NCBI GenBank assembly: GCA_022702705.1
Contig: CM040427.1
Span: 74,329,283-74,393,282 of the forward strand
Source: Papilionanthe hookeriana x Papilionanthe teres
Taxonomy: Eukaryota; Streptophyta; Magnoliopsida; Asparagales; Orchidaceae
Length of the DNA: 64,000 nt
Direction of reading: 5' to 3'
The translations under genes were made by a program, and so were the position numbers. This document shows positions 11,249 to 23,800 of this stretch, piece after piece. A model generated the notes under the pieces. That model worked only from the letters and a program-made list of their open reading frames with translations, made no database searches and had not been told where the DNA came from. Each line of letters starts with the position of its first letter. The first letter of the stretch is position 1.

Positions 11249-12401
11249 ATGGCATCCAATCACCTTGAAATCCCTAGATCTCGAGTGTTCAGTCGAAGAA
11301 AATTTATCAGATCCGAGGCCCAGCGAATCTTCAATAAGGTAATGATGAAAAAGAGATTGATCAAGGAACGAGGATTCGTGAATAGAGGAGTGGAAAATTT
11401 GACAAAGCCTATCGAGGAGATGATTGTGCAACGACGTTGGGAAGTATTGTGCTATACCACTTAAGCAGTAGTCATCCCTGTGGTAAAAGAATTCTATTTC
11501 AATCTACACGGAATCAAAAATGGAATCGTCTGTGCGAGGCGAATGGGTAACTTTCACTCCTTTTAGAATTAATGAGTTATATTCAATTGAGAATACACCT
11601 GTTTGCCACTACTCCAACTTTGCCCCTACAAGGAATAATATGAATGAGATCTATCGTTATTTAACTGATCAAGCGAAAGATTGTGAAACAAGAGGAGACG
11701 GGTATGTTAGTTTTTCTGCATCACTTCTAAACCTCATTTCTAAACACTGGCACTTCTTTATTTCTTCAAAACTATTACTCACTATGAGGGTCAATAAAGT
11801 TTCTAAGGAGTATGCAATTCTGAATTATTGTATTCAAGCGGGACTACCTCTTGATGTTGGTTCGATTATTGTGAAGTCTGCTTTAGGCCTGATTGTTCGT
11901 GGATCAATTTATGGGCTTGGACATCCTTCTACAAATTTTGCACTATGCAGTCAGTACTAAGTTTCATATGAAGCATGGGAGAAGGTACTTCTGCCTTGGA
12001 AACCTTTAGATCCAACTGATATGTTTCCTACACTGGATGATGATAACAATGGAGCCATTATTGTGGATCAAACATCTCAGAGTTCTTTTTCAATCAGGAC
12101 CTTGACTGATAAAACTGATCTGATCTTACGAAAACTCAAAGGATTAGAAAAAGAGGTACAAAACGTGATGACTTCAATTAATAACATCTCTAATTTATTT
12201 GATCATATTGACTGGAAGATGAAGGAACTCTTCGATCATTCTGGACATCTTGAGGCTAGTTTCATACGGCTTATGAGAAAGAAAGGATGGATAGAAGAAG
12301 ATTCTACTGAAGAATTTTCTTACAGACCCTTCTACAATCTATTCGTTCATTTACGTTCTATCGGTGATATAAGAGATGAGTTTAGCACTAATCCTGAATA
12401 G
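11249..12401 (+). pseudogene. Env-position ORF, copy 1 (putative plant transposon protein), broken
   Basis: Athila elements carry an extra ORF after integrase whose product is often called envelope-like; its function is unknown. The start MASNHLEIPRSRVFSRRKF opens a basic segment and runs to a TAA after the RRWEVLCYTT motif (11464). The next part is in another frame at 11520-11960 (SSVRGEWVTFTPF, NLISKHWHFFISSKLL, GHPSTNFALC). The last part is at 12021-12401 with a coiled-coil-like Leu/Lys-rich stretch. No clear membrane helix is visible. Copy 2 at 13253 has the same motifs in the same order. Confidence 0.7.
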
Positions 12402-13252
12402 AAGACGTTTGTATTTGTTTATGTGTTATGTCAGTTTGAATTTAAATTTATGTGATCTGCACGTTTGATATTTTAGATTTTGATATTTGATCTCAGTATA
12501 GATGAGATTATGCATTGTTTGTTTGTTTTCAGCTTTTTGAGTATTGTGGTTTAGATTGCGACGCTGAATTTTATGTATTAAGGTTGGAAAAATACCTTCT
12601 TAATAATGTGGTGTACGAATATTGTAATAACTTGGATTTTATATAAAATTTGTGATGTTTTGTGTTGTGTGAATTTATTAGAGTTAAAATAATATCTAAT
12701 TACAGTAAAATATATTTAATCAGTTGATCGGACATTAACGAGGTTTAAAATGAATTTAAAAAATTATAAAATATTAAAAATTTTAAGTTTCGAAAAAGCC
12801 TGCCGACAGCGAGATCGACGCCGCCACAACGACTTTTTCCAGAGACTTTAACCTATTTAAATTAATTAGCCCGCCGACGACAAGATTTTGCCCATTAACG
12901 ACGAGGTCTCAAAAAATACCTTTATTTGACTGGTCATCCGTCACTATTCATCGTCCTCTTCCTCAAAACTTTGAAAAAACCGACCTATGGGTTGAGAGAT
13001 CTTGGATTTGAAGCAGTTTCAACACATTTTGACATCGGATTTCATCTTCCCTTGGTAAGAGCTTCACTGCCATGCAAAAATTTTTGATTTTCACCATGTA
13101 TTTCTTCCACATTTCGGAATTTTGGAAAAATTGAAATATGGAGAAAATAGTTGGAAGAAATTCATGGAATTCATTTTAGATTACTTTAAGTCACCTTTAG
13201 AAGTCATTCTAGTATTATTTTAGGATTTAGTTGAGATTTTTGTAAATTTGAT
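12402..13252 (+). promoter_or_regulatory. Spacer with LTR-like leader 2, before env-position ORF 2
   Basis: After AT-rich DNA, the part at 12798-12910 aligns by eye with the LTR at 4050-4150. It has a palindrome variant TGCCGACAGCG (12801-12811), a second GC block about 20 bases on, then TTTTTCCAGAGAC with A/T-rich spacing, then AGCCCGCCGACGAC. The LTR shows the same order: two palindromes, GTTTTTCCCGAGAGC, A/T, AGCCCGCCGA. The leader is more mutated than the LTR. No gene lies in this spacer. Confidence 0.6.
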
Positions 13253-14426
13253 AGATCGAGAAATGGCTCCACGACAAAAGAGGCGACTAGATTTTGATAA
13301 AACAAGATTTGTGAATGCTAAGGCTCAGTCAAGAAACAACTTTAATATCAAGGCGAGAAAATGCATCCAGGATAAAGTTTTCAAGAATCCGGGAGGAGAA
13401 GTAGAACAGACGATTAAAGAGCGAAGATGGAAAAATTTCTGTTATACGACGAACAGAGCAGCAGTTGAAGTCGTAAAGGAGTTTTATGCCAATTTGACAC
13501 AGATAGAGGATGGACCCATAGAGGTTAGAGGATTTTTAGTTGATTTTAATGATGCACGTATTAATTCTTTCTACGAAGTAAAGATCTTTATACAGCGAAT
13601 ATGATACATTTGGGACAATGGAAGGACCGCTAGAAGAGGTGATTAACTTTTTCTTGATGGGAAAGGGACTTGGAAAATTAAGCAGCGTGAACGGGTAAAC
13701 TTCCCTCTTTCTATGTTAAATGCAACCTCTAAGGCTTGACATTATTTTATTTGCTCTACCTTTCTACTCACTTATCATCATAGTGAAGTTTCTAGAGATA
13801 GAGCAGTTCTGAATTTTTGTATTCAGAACCACAAAAGTATAAATGTGGAAAGTATTATTTATAAAAACATGTTAGCCATTGCAAAAAGTGAAAGTGGAGG
13901 AGGAATAGGACATCCTGGTCTGATTTATGCACTCAGCCAGCTATCTGGAGTAGAGGCAGAAGATGATGAGGAATGAGTTGAACCTAGGAAACCCATTACC
14001 AAGGCTAATATAAAAACCCATGAATCCCACAAAGGATGGAGATATGGAATTAGGAGCTCTGCACCTTCAACTAGTAGGGATATTCCCTCTACTAGTTATG
14101 ACCCTCCTACCTATAGTTCTCTTACCCTTTTTGACTTGATGAATGAACGGACTCTGCAACAGAAAAGTTTTAAGAAAATTGATGAAAAGTTGGAGCAAAT
14201 AGATCAAAGGATTGGAGGATTAGAGCGGAGGCATGATTATGGCAGTGAATATCTCCAGAGACATTCTGAATTTGAGATAGCCTACTATGATGCTGAAAAT
14301 CATTATAGGAGAGGAGAGCTTGATGTTATATTTCTTGAGTGCCCTCGTTATACTCACTACCAACCTACTCCACCTGCTGATCATGGAGATGAGGATATAG
14401 TTTGGGATTTTAATGCTGAAGATTAA
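13253..14426 (+). pseudogene. Env-position ORF, copy 2, broken
   Basis: This is a diverged paralogue of the ORF at 11249-12401. Shared features in order are a basic N-terminus, ERRWKNFCYTT (compare QRRWEVLCYTT), a VKEFYANL motif, the His-Tyr-Phe block near 13740 (compare KHWHFFISS), and a GHPGLIYALSQL block near 13910 (compare GHPSTNFALCSQY). The C-terminal part at 14136-14426 is open and holds a coiled-coil-like segment (KIDEKLEQIDQRIGGLERR) and an acidic end. Frameshifts or stops occur near 13600 and 13738. The ATG at 13263 (MAPRQKRRL) is the likeliest start. Confidence 0.68.
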
Positions 14427-15743
14427 ACTTTATGATTAGATATTTATGTTATGTGTTTATTTTATTTTCTTCAATTTAGTATTGTTGTTTAGTTTATGTA
14501 TTTTGATTATTATGTTATGTAAGACATTTAAACTTTGTTGTTTAAGTTAAATTTGTTTAGCTTTAAATTTTCAAACTGTGGTTGTAACTCTGTAACTGGA
14601 TTAGTGAAATATATGTGCATGTTGTGTTAATTGTGCTTAGTACTTTAATAGGTATAATTAAATATAGTAAGAAATTGTGCTAGTATTTTGCACTTATTTC
14701 AAAATTTCTTTACCCAGCAAATTCTTTGATGTTATATATATGTAGAAAGTTATTAACAATACAAGTTAATTAAGTGATGAAAAGAACCTGCAGAACTTCA
14801 AGAAGAGAAATACCTAAAGCGCGAAGGTATGATTTAAATTTATAATATGTTTTCTTTTCACCCTATATGATTAGATAGAAAAATTTAAGTTTGGGGGAAG
14901 GAAAAACAAAAATTTAATTATTAAATTTTTCTCAATTTAATATTTTGAAAATTATTATAAAAATGATTTTCTGTAGTAAATTTAATTCAATAAACTAGAA
15001 TGAATTTATTTAACTATTATTGAAGATTAAAAGAAATATTTTTAGTAATTACACTAATCTTGTGGATTAAGATATTTGGAATAAAAGGATAAGAACATAA
15101 TTAACTATTTAACGTAAGGAAAATTATATTTTAAAATATTAAATTCTTAAATATTTAGTTGAGAAAGAAAAGATTGAAACTCAATGAAGTGAAAACTATG
15201 AAATACATATAAGGTAAAGAAATGTTTCAAGTTTTAAATTTAGGAAGAGGAAAATGAAGTTCAAAATTATTAACAGACTATCCAGATACAGTAATTCTCA
15301 CTTGAAAAATAAAAAAAGAAAAGAAGGATTGAAAAGCAATCCCTGAAATGAAAAAAATGAAAAAAAAAGTAAGTGAGGAAAAGCTTGAGGAGATGTCTTA
15401 TCAAAAACTGGCTTCATTTGAATCATCCTAAAGGTTAAACTCAGTTACATTTCTGAACTTATATATATGGATCATCTGAATATCTTAAGTAATTTAATAT
15501 TGTAATATATAGTCATTCTTGAAATAAATACAAAACTAGAAATCTTAAACTTGATGACTAAATAACCTTATATCTATAGAATTAATTTAATTATCTAAAA
15601 ATCTTTCTAATAAACTTTACTATAATATTTATTTAAATCAAATTCAAAGTATTTCTGAATTAAAACTTTACTACAAATAATCATTACTTTTATGTAGTAT
15701 TAAGATTTCTTGAGGACAAGTAATAGTTAAGTTTGAGAGATTT
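14427..15743 (+). other. Athila 3' non-coding region with polypurine-like tract
   Basis: This AT-rich region has no open frame of note. AAGTTTGGGGGAAGGAAAA at 14887-14905 matches the AAGTTTGGGGG tract typical of the start of the Athila 3' region, a possible internal polypurine tract. The bases just before the 3' LTR (AGTTTGAGAGATTT) form only a weak polypurine tract. Confidence 0.6.
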
Positions 15744-17270
15744 TGACCAAAGAAAAATGTATTAAGAAATTCATACCGATTTTATATTAAATTTTGATGA
15801 AATTCCACTTTAAAGAAATGTATTTTCTATGTTTTATTGCAGGTATGAAGATTTATAGGTAATGTAGCAAAAAGATAGAAAAAGGAGCGAATCTGAAACA
15901 AAAAGACTAAAAGAGATAAAAATTGAACTAGCCCGCCGACGTCGAGGAATAGGCCGCCGACGGCGTGTTTTTTCGAGAGCATTTGAAAATATTATTAAGG
16001 AGCCCGCCGACAGCGAGCTTGAGCAATTGGCCTAAGTTCTAGAAGCCCGCCGACGGCACCAACGAGCCCGCCGACGGTGAGAAGGTCGGTTCAAGCAAAA
16101 TACATTGAATCTGGATGCTTTTTGAAGAGGTGCTTAAGCAACCATTGGAAATCTTTCTTCCTCTTTAAATAGAGACGATTTTGTGTTCTAGGGTGTGTCA
16201 TCTTAGGGTCTTCTTGGTGTCTTTTGTGTGTATTTTGAGTGTCTTTTGTGTGTCATTTTTTAAGTGTTTTAGTAAGTGAGTGTGTTCTAGAGAGTTTATT
16301 AGTGAGTTTAATTGAGTGTGTTGTACAGGAAGGAAGAGTCAGAGGAACTTCAAGGAACCTGCTTGGGGAGAAAATTCGAGATAAGTTTTGTCTGTTGTTT
16401 TATAACTTTAATTTTATATGAAGTCCAAGTTTTGTGGTATTCTTCCTAAACATTCTGAGTAGTCTTCTCTGTCTTTCTCCATGTTTTAAGATTTTTGTGA
16501 AATGAAAAATTGAATTAGTTGTGCCTAAAATATTAAATAAAAATTGTGATAATCTTTTACTTGAATCTTAATTTACTTTCAATTTGGCCAATTGAACTGT
16601 TAAAATATGTTGATTTTACAACTAAAGTAAAAATTACATCAAAAATTTAGGGAAAGCAAAAGCCTGGTGCAAATAAATAGGAAAATATTATTTATCGGGC
16701 GTAGAATTGGATATTTTAGAGTAATAGACTAAAATCTTCAATTCAGTCATATCATTTGGGTGCTGAAGTGGTAATGTTAGCCCTCAGGCGAGGGGAACGT
16801 GGGAGCTCCCAAGTGAGAGCCGATATCCTCCCAGCCTAGCCGCAGATTCAGTAACCAAGCATAGGATTAGTCAATCTTCTTTATGCCTGGACCAAATGGT
16901 AAATAATAGGAATGCTCCTATTTGGCACAAGATAATTCTAACTAATTTGATTATCCTTTCACTCAATTCTCTTAAACAAGGGGAAATATACTTTTCTAAA
17001 TTTCAATCTTCCATTCAAAAGAAAAATAGAGCTTAGTGTAAGTGTTCTTTATTTCCGTATACTAGATAGTAATTACATCTGCTAAAAATTAGTTCATAAT
17101 CTCTAACTTCTTTGTGGGATCGATATCTAGGACTCCATTAGAGTCATGTATTACTTGAACGATACATATACTTGCGTTGATAAAAGGGGTAACTTTGCTA
17201 TTATTGAATATTATTTTTATACTGGTTAAACATTTATATAGTTATACATTTCCGCCCTGACCCCTGGTCA
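15744..17270 (+). repeat. 3' LTR of the Athila-type element
   Basis: It begins TGACCAAAG and ends CCCCTGGTCA like the 5' LTR, with scattered substitutions and small indels between the two. It keeps the GC-rich palindromes around 15932-16075. It is followed by ATAGT, the right target copy. Confidence 0.93.
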
Positions 17271-17626
17271 ATAGTAAGGGCGCTTAAATGTAATTATATA
17301 CTCCAGGTATCTCCTATACCTATAAATAGAAGGCAATTTCATGTGAAAAGTTTGAGATGTCCAATTTTTAATATTATCTCTTTTTGGTTTCCCATGCTCT
17401 TCTAACCTCACGCTCTCCAACAATAACCTTCAAATTTATTATCAAATATCAAATCAAATCCCACAAACATCATCTTATTAACATAAAACTGTCCATGCAG
17501 TTTTTCTAAAATAATAGTATTCATTATTAAAATATAGCCCTCAACATCGTTTACACACAAAAGCGCAAGCAATACATGTAAAAATGTATATAAAATACAA
17601 CGAGGGACTCCAGTAGCTCGACATAA
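17271..17626. other. Flank with a TATA motif; 3' side of the GDSL gene
   Basis: The motif TATAAATAGA (17321-17330, plus strand) followed by pyrimidine-rich DNA looks like a promoter, perhaps of an older element split by the Athila insertion. On the minus strand this stretch lies downstream of the GDSL stop and would hold its 3' UTR and polyadenylation signals. No coding frame is recognised. Confidence 0.4.
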
Positions 17627-17817
17627 TTAGCCCATAATATTCTTTCCCAGATCAACTTTAAGGTTATCAGTGAAGTAAGAGTACAATTTCTCTGATGGAT
17701 GAAGGGCATCAAAGAACAAATATGACTTCGGTTTATCGCATAGCTCTTTTCCTTTGCATGTTTCCCCATAGTCCACCGTCCCGTTTCCACAACATCCCTT
17801 CTCAACCTGGAGGAATC
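17627..17817 (-). CDS. GDSL gene exon 4 (DxxH block)
   Basis: The acceptor GATATGTAG is followed by the completed Gly codon and FLQVEKGCCGNG. Then come SYLFFDALHPSEK, with the catalytic Asp and His, and the end VDLGKNIMG with TAA at 17629-17627. The open frame in another phase at 17551-17805 is a shadow. Confidence 0.85.
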
Positions 17818-20800
17818 CTACATATCATGAAGCACATAACATTAACGTAAATTGAAGGACTATTCATAGGATAATTAGAGTAAATACTTTTTAATTTAAG
17901 ATTATATTATTCATTTAGCAGAAATAAATTATATCAACTAATTTCCTGTAAAATAAATACATAAACAACAACAACAAAGTTTTAATCCCACTAAGTGGGA
18001 TCAGCTACATGAATCCTTTTTCTCCATCCTTTTTAGTGTCAAATTTTCATTTAATTCTAATAAATTAAGATCATTTTTTATGCAATAAGTTCATGTCTTC
18101 CTAGGTCTACCTCTGACTTTCTTAACATAAGTTGAATCTAAAACATCTACTCTCCTAATCAGATCATCAGGTGGTCGACGTTTAATGTGATCAAACCATC
18201 TAACACGGCTCTCTCTAATTTTGTCTCTATTATGGATATATTCATTTTGCATTTTGTATCTAAGTGTAAAGCCACTCATCCACCTAATCATTCTCATCTG
18301 AGCAACACTCAACATCGCGTTATGCTTCTTTTTTAAAGGCCAACATTCAGCTTGTGTCAAAATCATGACATGAATCCTTTTAAAATAAATACATAACATT
18401 TAAAAATTAGGTACTTACATACCTAGCAGCAGTGTGATTTCTTCATACTACAGAATAAATATATATGTATTTAAGAGTTAATTTTCAGATCAAATTATTA
18501 GGAATTTGATAAAAGATAAAAACAAGACTTCAGATTTTATTATGAATTTTGAATTTTTAATGAGAAATTGAATAATAGATGCAAGAAGGTGCTATTGTTG
18601 TTGTTGAATATGGTGCGATATTGAATAAGCTAACGTACCGAATTTTCCGGGTGAGGCGATGGCATAATACATGACGTTATATACACGATTAATTGTAATT
18701 CTGATATCCAACTTCTTCGTCAGCTCAGCAGCGGCATTGGCTTGCTGCGAGTTGAAATACAGAGCTGCCTTATTTATCGGCTCGTAGCAATAACCCTGAC
18801 CAAATCGCGTTCTTATAATCGGCAAACAGCCTATAGTTGCTAACTCGGTCAAGACAAATTTTTTTGCGCCAACTGCATGAATTTCTTCGATGTATTTCGA
18901 TAACTGAGAAACCAGCAATTCAACGTACTTTTCTACAGTGAGCTGCGTTGAACGGCTTGTACTGTTATAGTAATTGTTGACGAAGTCGCTGCTACCTGAA
19001 CTGATTATAACAAGAGCATTGTTTATGGTTTCTTCTGCTTTGGCCTCCCCAAAAATACTGCTTAGCTTTAATTTGTATTCGTTTAGAAGTGAGATTTGCT
19101 TGGGGAGGGTGATCACGTGCTGCATTTGAATTGAAGCATACCGTTATGCAAGAAGGCGATATAAGGATGGTTGCAATACACTACAGTGTGATCGCATCCG
19201 GACCATCCTCGTTATATAATAGTTTCTTCAATATATATAATATGTTATAGAAGAAAAGAAGAAGAAGATGGAAGGGAATATATTGCCTGAGATTCTTCTG
19301 TTGTTATATCAAAACCGGAACCAGTAGAAGCAAAACTGACGCCGCGTATGAGTTCGCTTTCAGTGAGGTTTGGGTAATCCAAGTAAGCTGGGAGGGTGTC
19401 TGAAATTCCAAGCATTTGGGCTGCGAGCAAAACAAATATGAGAAGGAAGTATTGATAAGAGAATGGATTGCATTCACATGAAGTTAGTAACAGAGAATTT
19501 AGACACTACATGTCTACAAGTGTATATGTTGGGGCCTAATAAGTTTGTTAATCACATTGACCTTCCCTAGGCATGAGGTTAAACAGAGTAACGTACACTC
19601 TAAGCAGTGTTTGTTTGCATCTTAAATTGCGTTAAATAGGATTTATTAAATCCTATAAATCAGAAACAGCATTTATGAGCGACAGCAGAATAAAAGTGAG
19701 AAGAAAATTTTTGTATGTCAACCGTACGCAGGGCTGCGTATATAAAAAGGTACACGGGAGTTACACATGTATTACACGGGAGTTACAAGGGGGTTATAAC
19801 CTCCTTGTACTTCCCGTTTAACTTCCGCGTACAAATGGATGAAATATAAGCGCGGGTTACAAGTGAGTTACACGGGAGGTACAAGGAGGGAATAACATGC
19901 TTGTAAGCCCTTTATAACCCCGTGTACCTTTTTACGTACGCAACTCTACATACGGTTGACGTACGCAAATTTTTTTCCTAGAAGTGAAACACATAATGCC
20001 GTAAAATTGTATTTAATGGAGCGTTGGATTTAATTTTTATTTTTTGATGTTTGGCTGGATTTAAGTTAAAAAGGCATGACTAAATCTAATTAATAGTATG
20101 CTACCAAACATCGCCCTAAGTGTGCTGCTTCCAAAAGTTGTTAAGAAAATGAGAGTTGTGACTGTTAGCCATAGAGCGTTAAAAAAAAAAAAGAAAAGTT
20201 ATTTAATAATCCTATAAATGTTTATAGCATGTATCACATATGGTTTTACTACTGCCTTTGCTGCATTCTTATTCGACGAATGTGGATAGTATATGTCATT
20301 CAACATATTACCCATGAAATTTGATGCAAAAAAGTTACTTAAATGTATTACAGAAAAACTACTTTAGAAAAATATCTGCAAAATTGTCTATTAATCATAA
20401 TCCTAAACAAGCTGTGTTTTTATAGTTCCTGTGACATTCTATTGTACTGATAATTGAGCTTTGTAAGATCAGGCCCTATCAAACAATCTGAGCAAATTCT
20501 AAGCTGGATTACCGCTTTTGACAATTATGAATATTTTGTTTTAAGTTAAGAGGAAAATATTTATTACTTATATTATAATATAAATGGAAAAAAGGATTAA
20601 AAGTATTATACAAATTGAAAGCCCTAGGCACAATAACATGGAGAAAGTTATTAAGGTCGCTTTTCCACCAAAATAAACTCCTTCACAAAAGTTAATAGAA
20701 GCTATAATAAAGTTTGGGCACTTCGCGTACTGCTTCTCATAACTTCCGCAATGCCTTTTGTTGTTTTGACCCCCAATTAGTCACTAAGGTAAGTGACACT

Positions 20801-23800
20801 CTTGTAAATTTCTACTTACTTTAAGCCTCCATTGTTGACTTTTCATGGAAGACCCTAGAAGAGGACATGTGGAAGGACATGTGGAGGCCATGCGGTGGAA
20901 GGAAGACATGTGAAAGGACACGTGGAGACCATGCGATGGAGGACTCTAAAGGGTGGACATGTGGAAGCCATGCGATCCTCGAAGGTTACACCTCATCTAT
21001 TTATAGAATATTATAATGTAATCTAATCTACTATAAATAGATGAGATGAGGGAGGCCTTAGTGTGGGTTTTGTAAAAGTGAAAAAGAACTCAAGGAGTGT
21101 AGGCTAGCTTGTTAAGGGTGAGGAGAGCATCTTGGAGGCCTTGGATGTGAAGGGAGGCCATGGAAGATGAGGGCTCATCTATGTAAAGCTAAGTACTCTT
21201 GTTTCTTGTCTTAGTGGATTATTTCGATTCCCTCCCGTGGACGTAGGTCAAAAAGACCGAACCACGTAAATCCTCTTGTTTGTTTGTGCTCTTGTGTTTG
21301 CATCTTCTTTGTTGTGATTTGCGGTTTGTTCTCTTACCAAGATTAATGAAAGAAAGTGTTTTTCCCACAACAATTGGCGCCGTCTGTGGGAAAATCTCGA
21401 CACATCTTGGTCGGAGGAATCGCACCCAAGAAATCGCAGCAAGAAGAGCTGTTTGGCGGGGACAATGGGCTCCACCAAATTCGACATCGAGAAATTCACG
21501 GGAAAGAACGACTTCGGCCTGTGGAGAGTAAAGATGAGAGCCCTACTGGTTCAGCAGGGTGTCGCAGAAGCCTTGCAAGGGCCGACGACACTGCCGGCCG
21601 ACATGACAGAGAAAGAGAAGATTGGCATGCTGGAGAAAGCTCATAGTTTGATAATCTTGAGCTTGGGCGACAAGGTTCTGAGGGAGGTGTCGAGGGAGAC
21701 AACGGCTCAAGCGCTTTGGGCCAAACTCGAGGTACTCTACCTGACCAAGTCCCTGGCTAATAGGCTATTTTTGAAACAACGCATATACTCTTTCAAAATG
21801 CACGAAGACAAATTAGTCTCGGAGCAGATAGACGAGTTCAACAAGATCATAGATGATCTTGAGAACATCGACGTCAAGATGGATGACGAGGACAAGGTGC
21901 TGCTGTTGCTAAACTCTATTCCTAAGAGCTACGAGCAGTTCAAGGATGCGATGCTCTATGGAAGGACGCAAATGATTACTCTGGAAGAGGTTCAATCATT
22001 AATCAGAGCCAAAGAACTTCAGAAGAAGCACGACATGAAGGAGGAAACCGATGGAGACGATCGATGGTTAGAGGAAGATCGAGCAATAAAGAATATAAAA
22101 GTGACCGGAGAGCGGATCGAGGTCTAGAAGAAATGTTAGAGGTCGGTCTTCTAAGAGATCCTACAAGTGCTTACCATTGCCACAAGGAAGGTCATTTTAA
22201 GAAGGATCGTCCGGATAGAAAGAAAGGCTTTCGGGAGAAGCCTAAAGATTCCGGAGAAGCAAGCATAGTCTCGGACGGCTATGATTCGACTCGAAGCTAC
22301 GGTGATCACGGAATGCGAATCTAGCAAGGAGTGAATCCTCGACTCGGGGTGCTCCTTCCACATGTGTCCTCACAAAGGCCGGTTCGAGACACTACAACCG
22401 GCAAATGGTGGATCCGTTCTACTTGGAGACAATAAAGCTTGTAAGGTGATCGGCGGCGGGACGATCGGAATAAAGATGTTCGATGGAGCCGAACGGATCT
22501 CGCGGCATGTCGGTACGTCCCGGAACTTAAAAGAAATTTGATTTTTTTAGGGACGCCTGGAGTCGAATGGATACTCATTCAAGGCGAGAGAATAGGCTGT
22601 ATCGAGTAGCTAAGGGCTCTCTCATAGTCATGAAAGGAGTCGAAAAGAATGGGCTATACTCCCTAGTTGGAAAAGCGTGATCGGGAACTTCTCAAATGCG
22701 GTTCAATCGGAGCTCGACGGATCCGGACTATGGCACATGAGGCTGGGGCATGTAAGTGAAAGGGGCTTACGAGAATTGTCCAAGCGGAACTCGTTATGCG
22801 GAGATCGGGTCGACAACCGGAATTCGCTGAACAATGCGTACCGGGGAAGGCCACCGGGGTGAAGTTCTCCATCTGGAATACATACATCAAAGAAACCTCT
22901 TGATTATGTACACGAGTGATCTATGGGGCCCGACTAGAACTCGGACTCATGGAGGAGGAATGTACTTCATGTCCATCATCGATGACTACACCGAGGAAGG
23001 TATGGGTCTTTATCCTAAAAACAAAAGATGAAGTTTTTCGACGATTCGAGGACCTGGTTAACTCTAACCGAAAACAAGATGGGAGCAAAGCTGAAGCACT
23101 TGAGAACCGACAATGGCTTGGAGTACTGTTCGGAGCGGCTTGAGGAGGCCGTGCGGGAGGAATGGCATCACAAGGCACAAGACGGTCCGGAACACTCCTC
23201 GACGAATGGCCTAGGCCGAGAGGATGAACGGGACTCTCCTAGAGAGAGTGTGGTGCATCTTCGTTAAATGCGGTGTCTACCCAAAAGTTTCTTGGGTGAA
23301 GCCGTGTCAACCGCTCGTTACCTTATCAACGGATGTCCATCGACAGCTCGTTGATATGAAGACTCCTTTGGAGATGTGGTACGGAAAACCGAGTAATCGT
23401 GATAATCTTAAAGTCTTTGGATGTATTGCATACGGCGACGTTAGACGAGGATAAGGCTGGAAGCGAGGGCTTTGAAGTGCATCTTCATCGGATACCCACT
23501 CGGAACCAAAGGTTACAAACTTTGGTGCCTAGATCAACAAAAATGCATCATCAGTAGGGATGTGACATTCGATGAGTCCAAAATGGGAAATATGCAAAGC
23601 TATGTTACCAGGAACAGTGTCACTAAGGAGGATTCGTCAATTGAGGTGGAGCTGCAACAACAACAAACTTTGACTGATCAAAGGATAATTGTGAATGATC
23701 AAGACGAAGTGGCAGAAGACCGACGAAGTGATCGAACCGGAAAGAAGATCCGACTACTACAACTTGGTAAGGGACGGACAAAGGAGAACTATCGGACCGC

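Larger units (their letters stand above)
3860..17270 (+). mobile_element. Athila-type Ty3/gypsy LTR retrotransposon, 13.4 kb, decayed, with two env-position ORFs
   Basis: Two LTRs of 1535 and 1527 bp start TGACCA and end TGGTCA. They flank a tRNA-Asp-type primer site, gag, a protease with a DLGAS active site, RT with MDDF, RNase H, and an integrase with visible D, D and E residues. Two related ORFs follow in the position where Athila elements carry an envelope-like gene. Target copies are ACAGT on the left and ATAGT on the right, one mismatch. The LTRs differ at several percent by eye, and the coding parts carry many stops, often at Trp or Gln codons as expected from cytosine deamination. The element looks old and unable to move on its own. 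Confidence 0.93.

Noticed and set aside
17551..17805. 84-codon minus-strand frame as a separate gene
   Set aside because: It is an out-of-phase reading of GDSL exon 4. The correct phase gives CCGNG and DALHPSEK and joins exon 3 cleanly.
21219..21531. Several open frames on both strands at the copia LTR/leader, repeated at 28676-28988
   Set aside because: They cover the LTR, primer site and gag start, and are shadows of the element.
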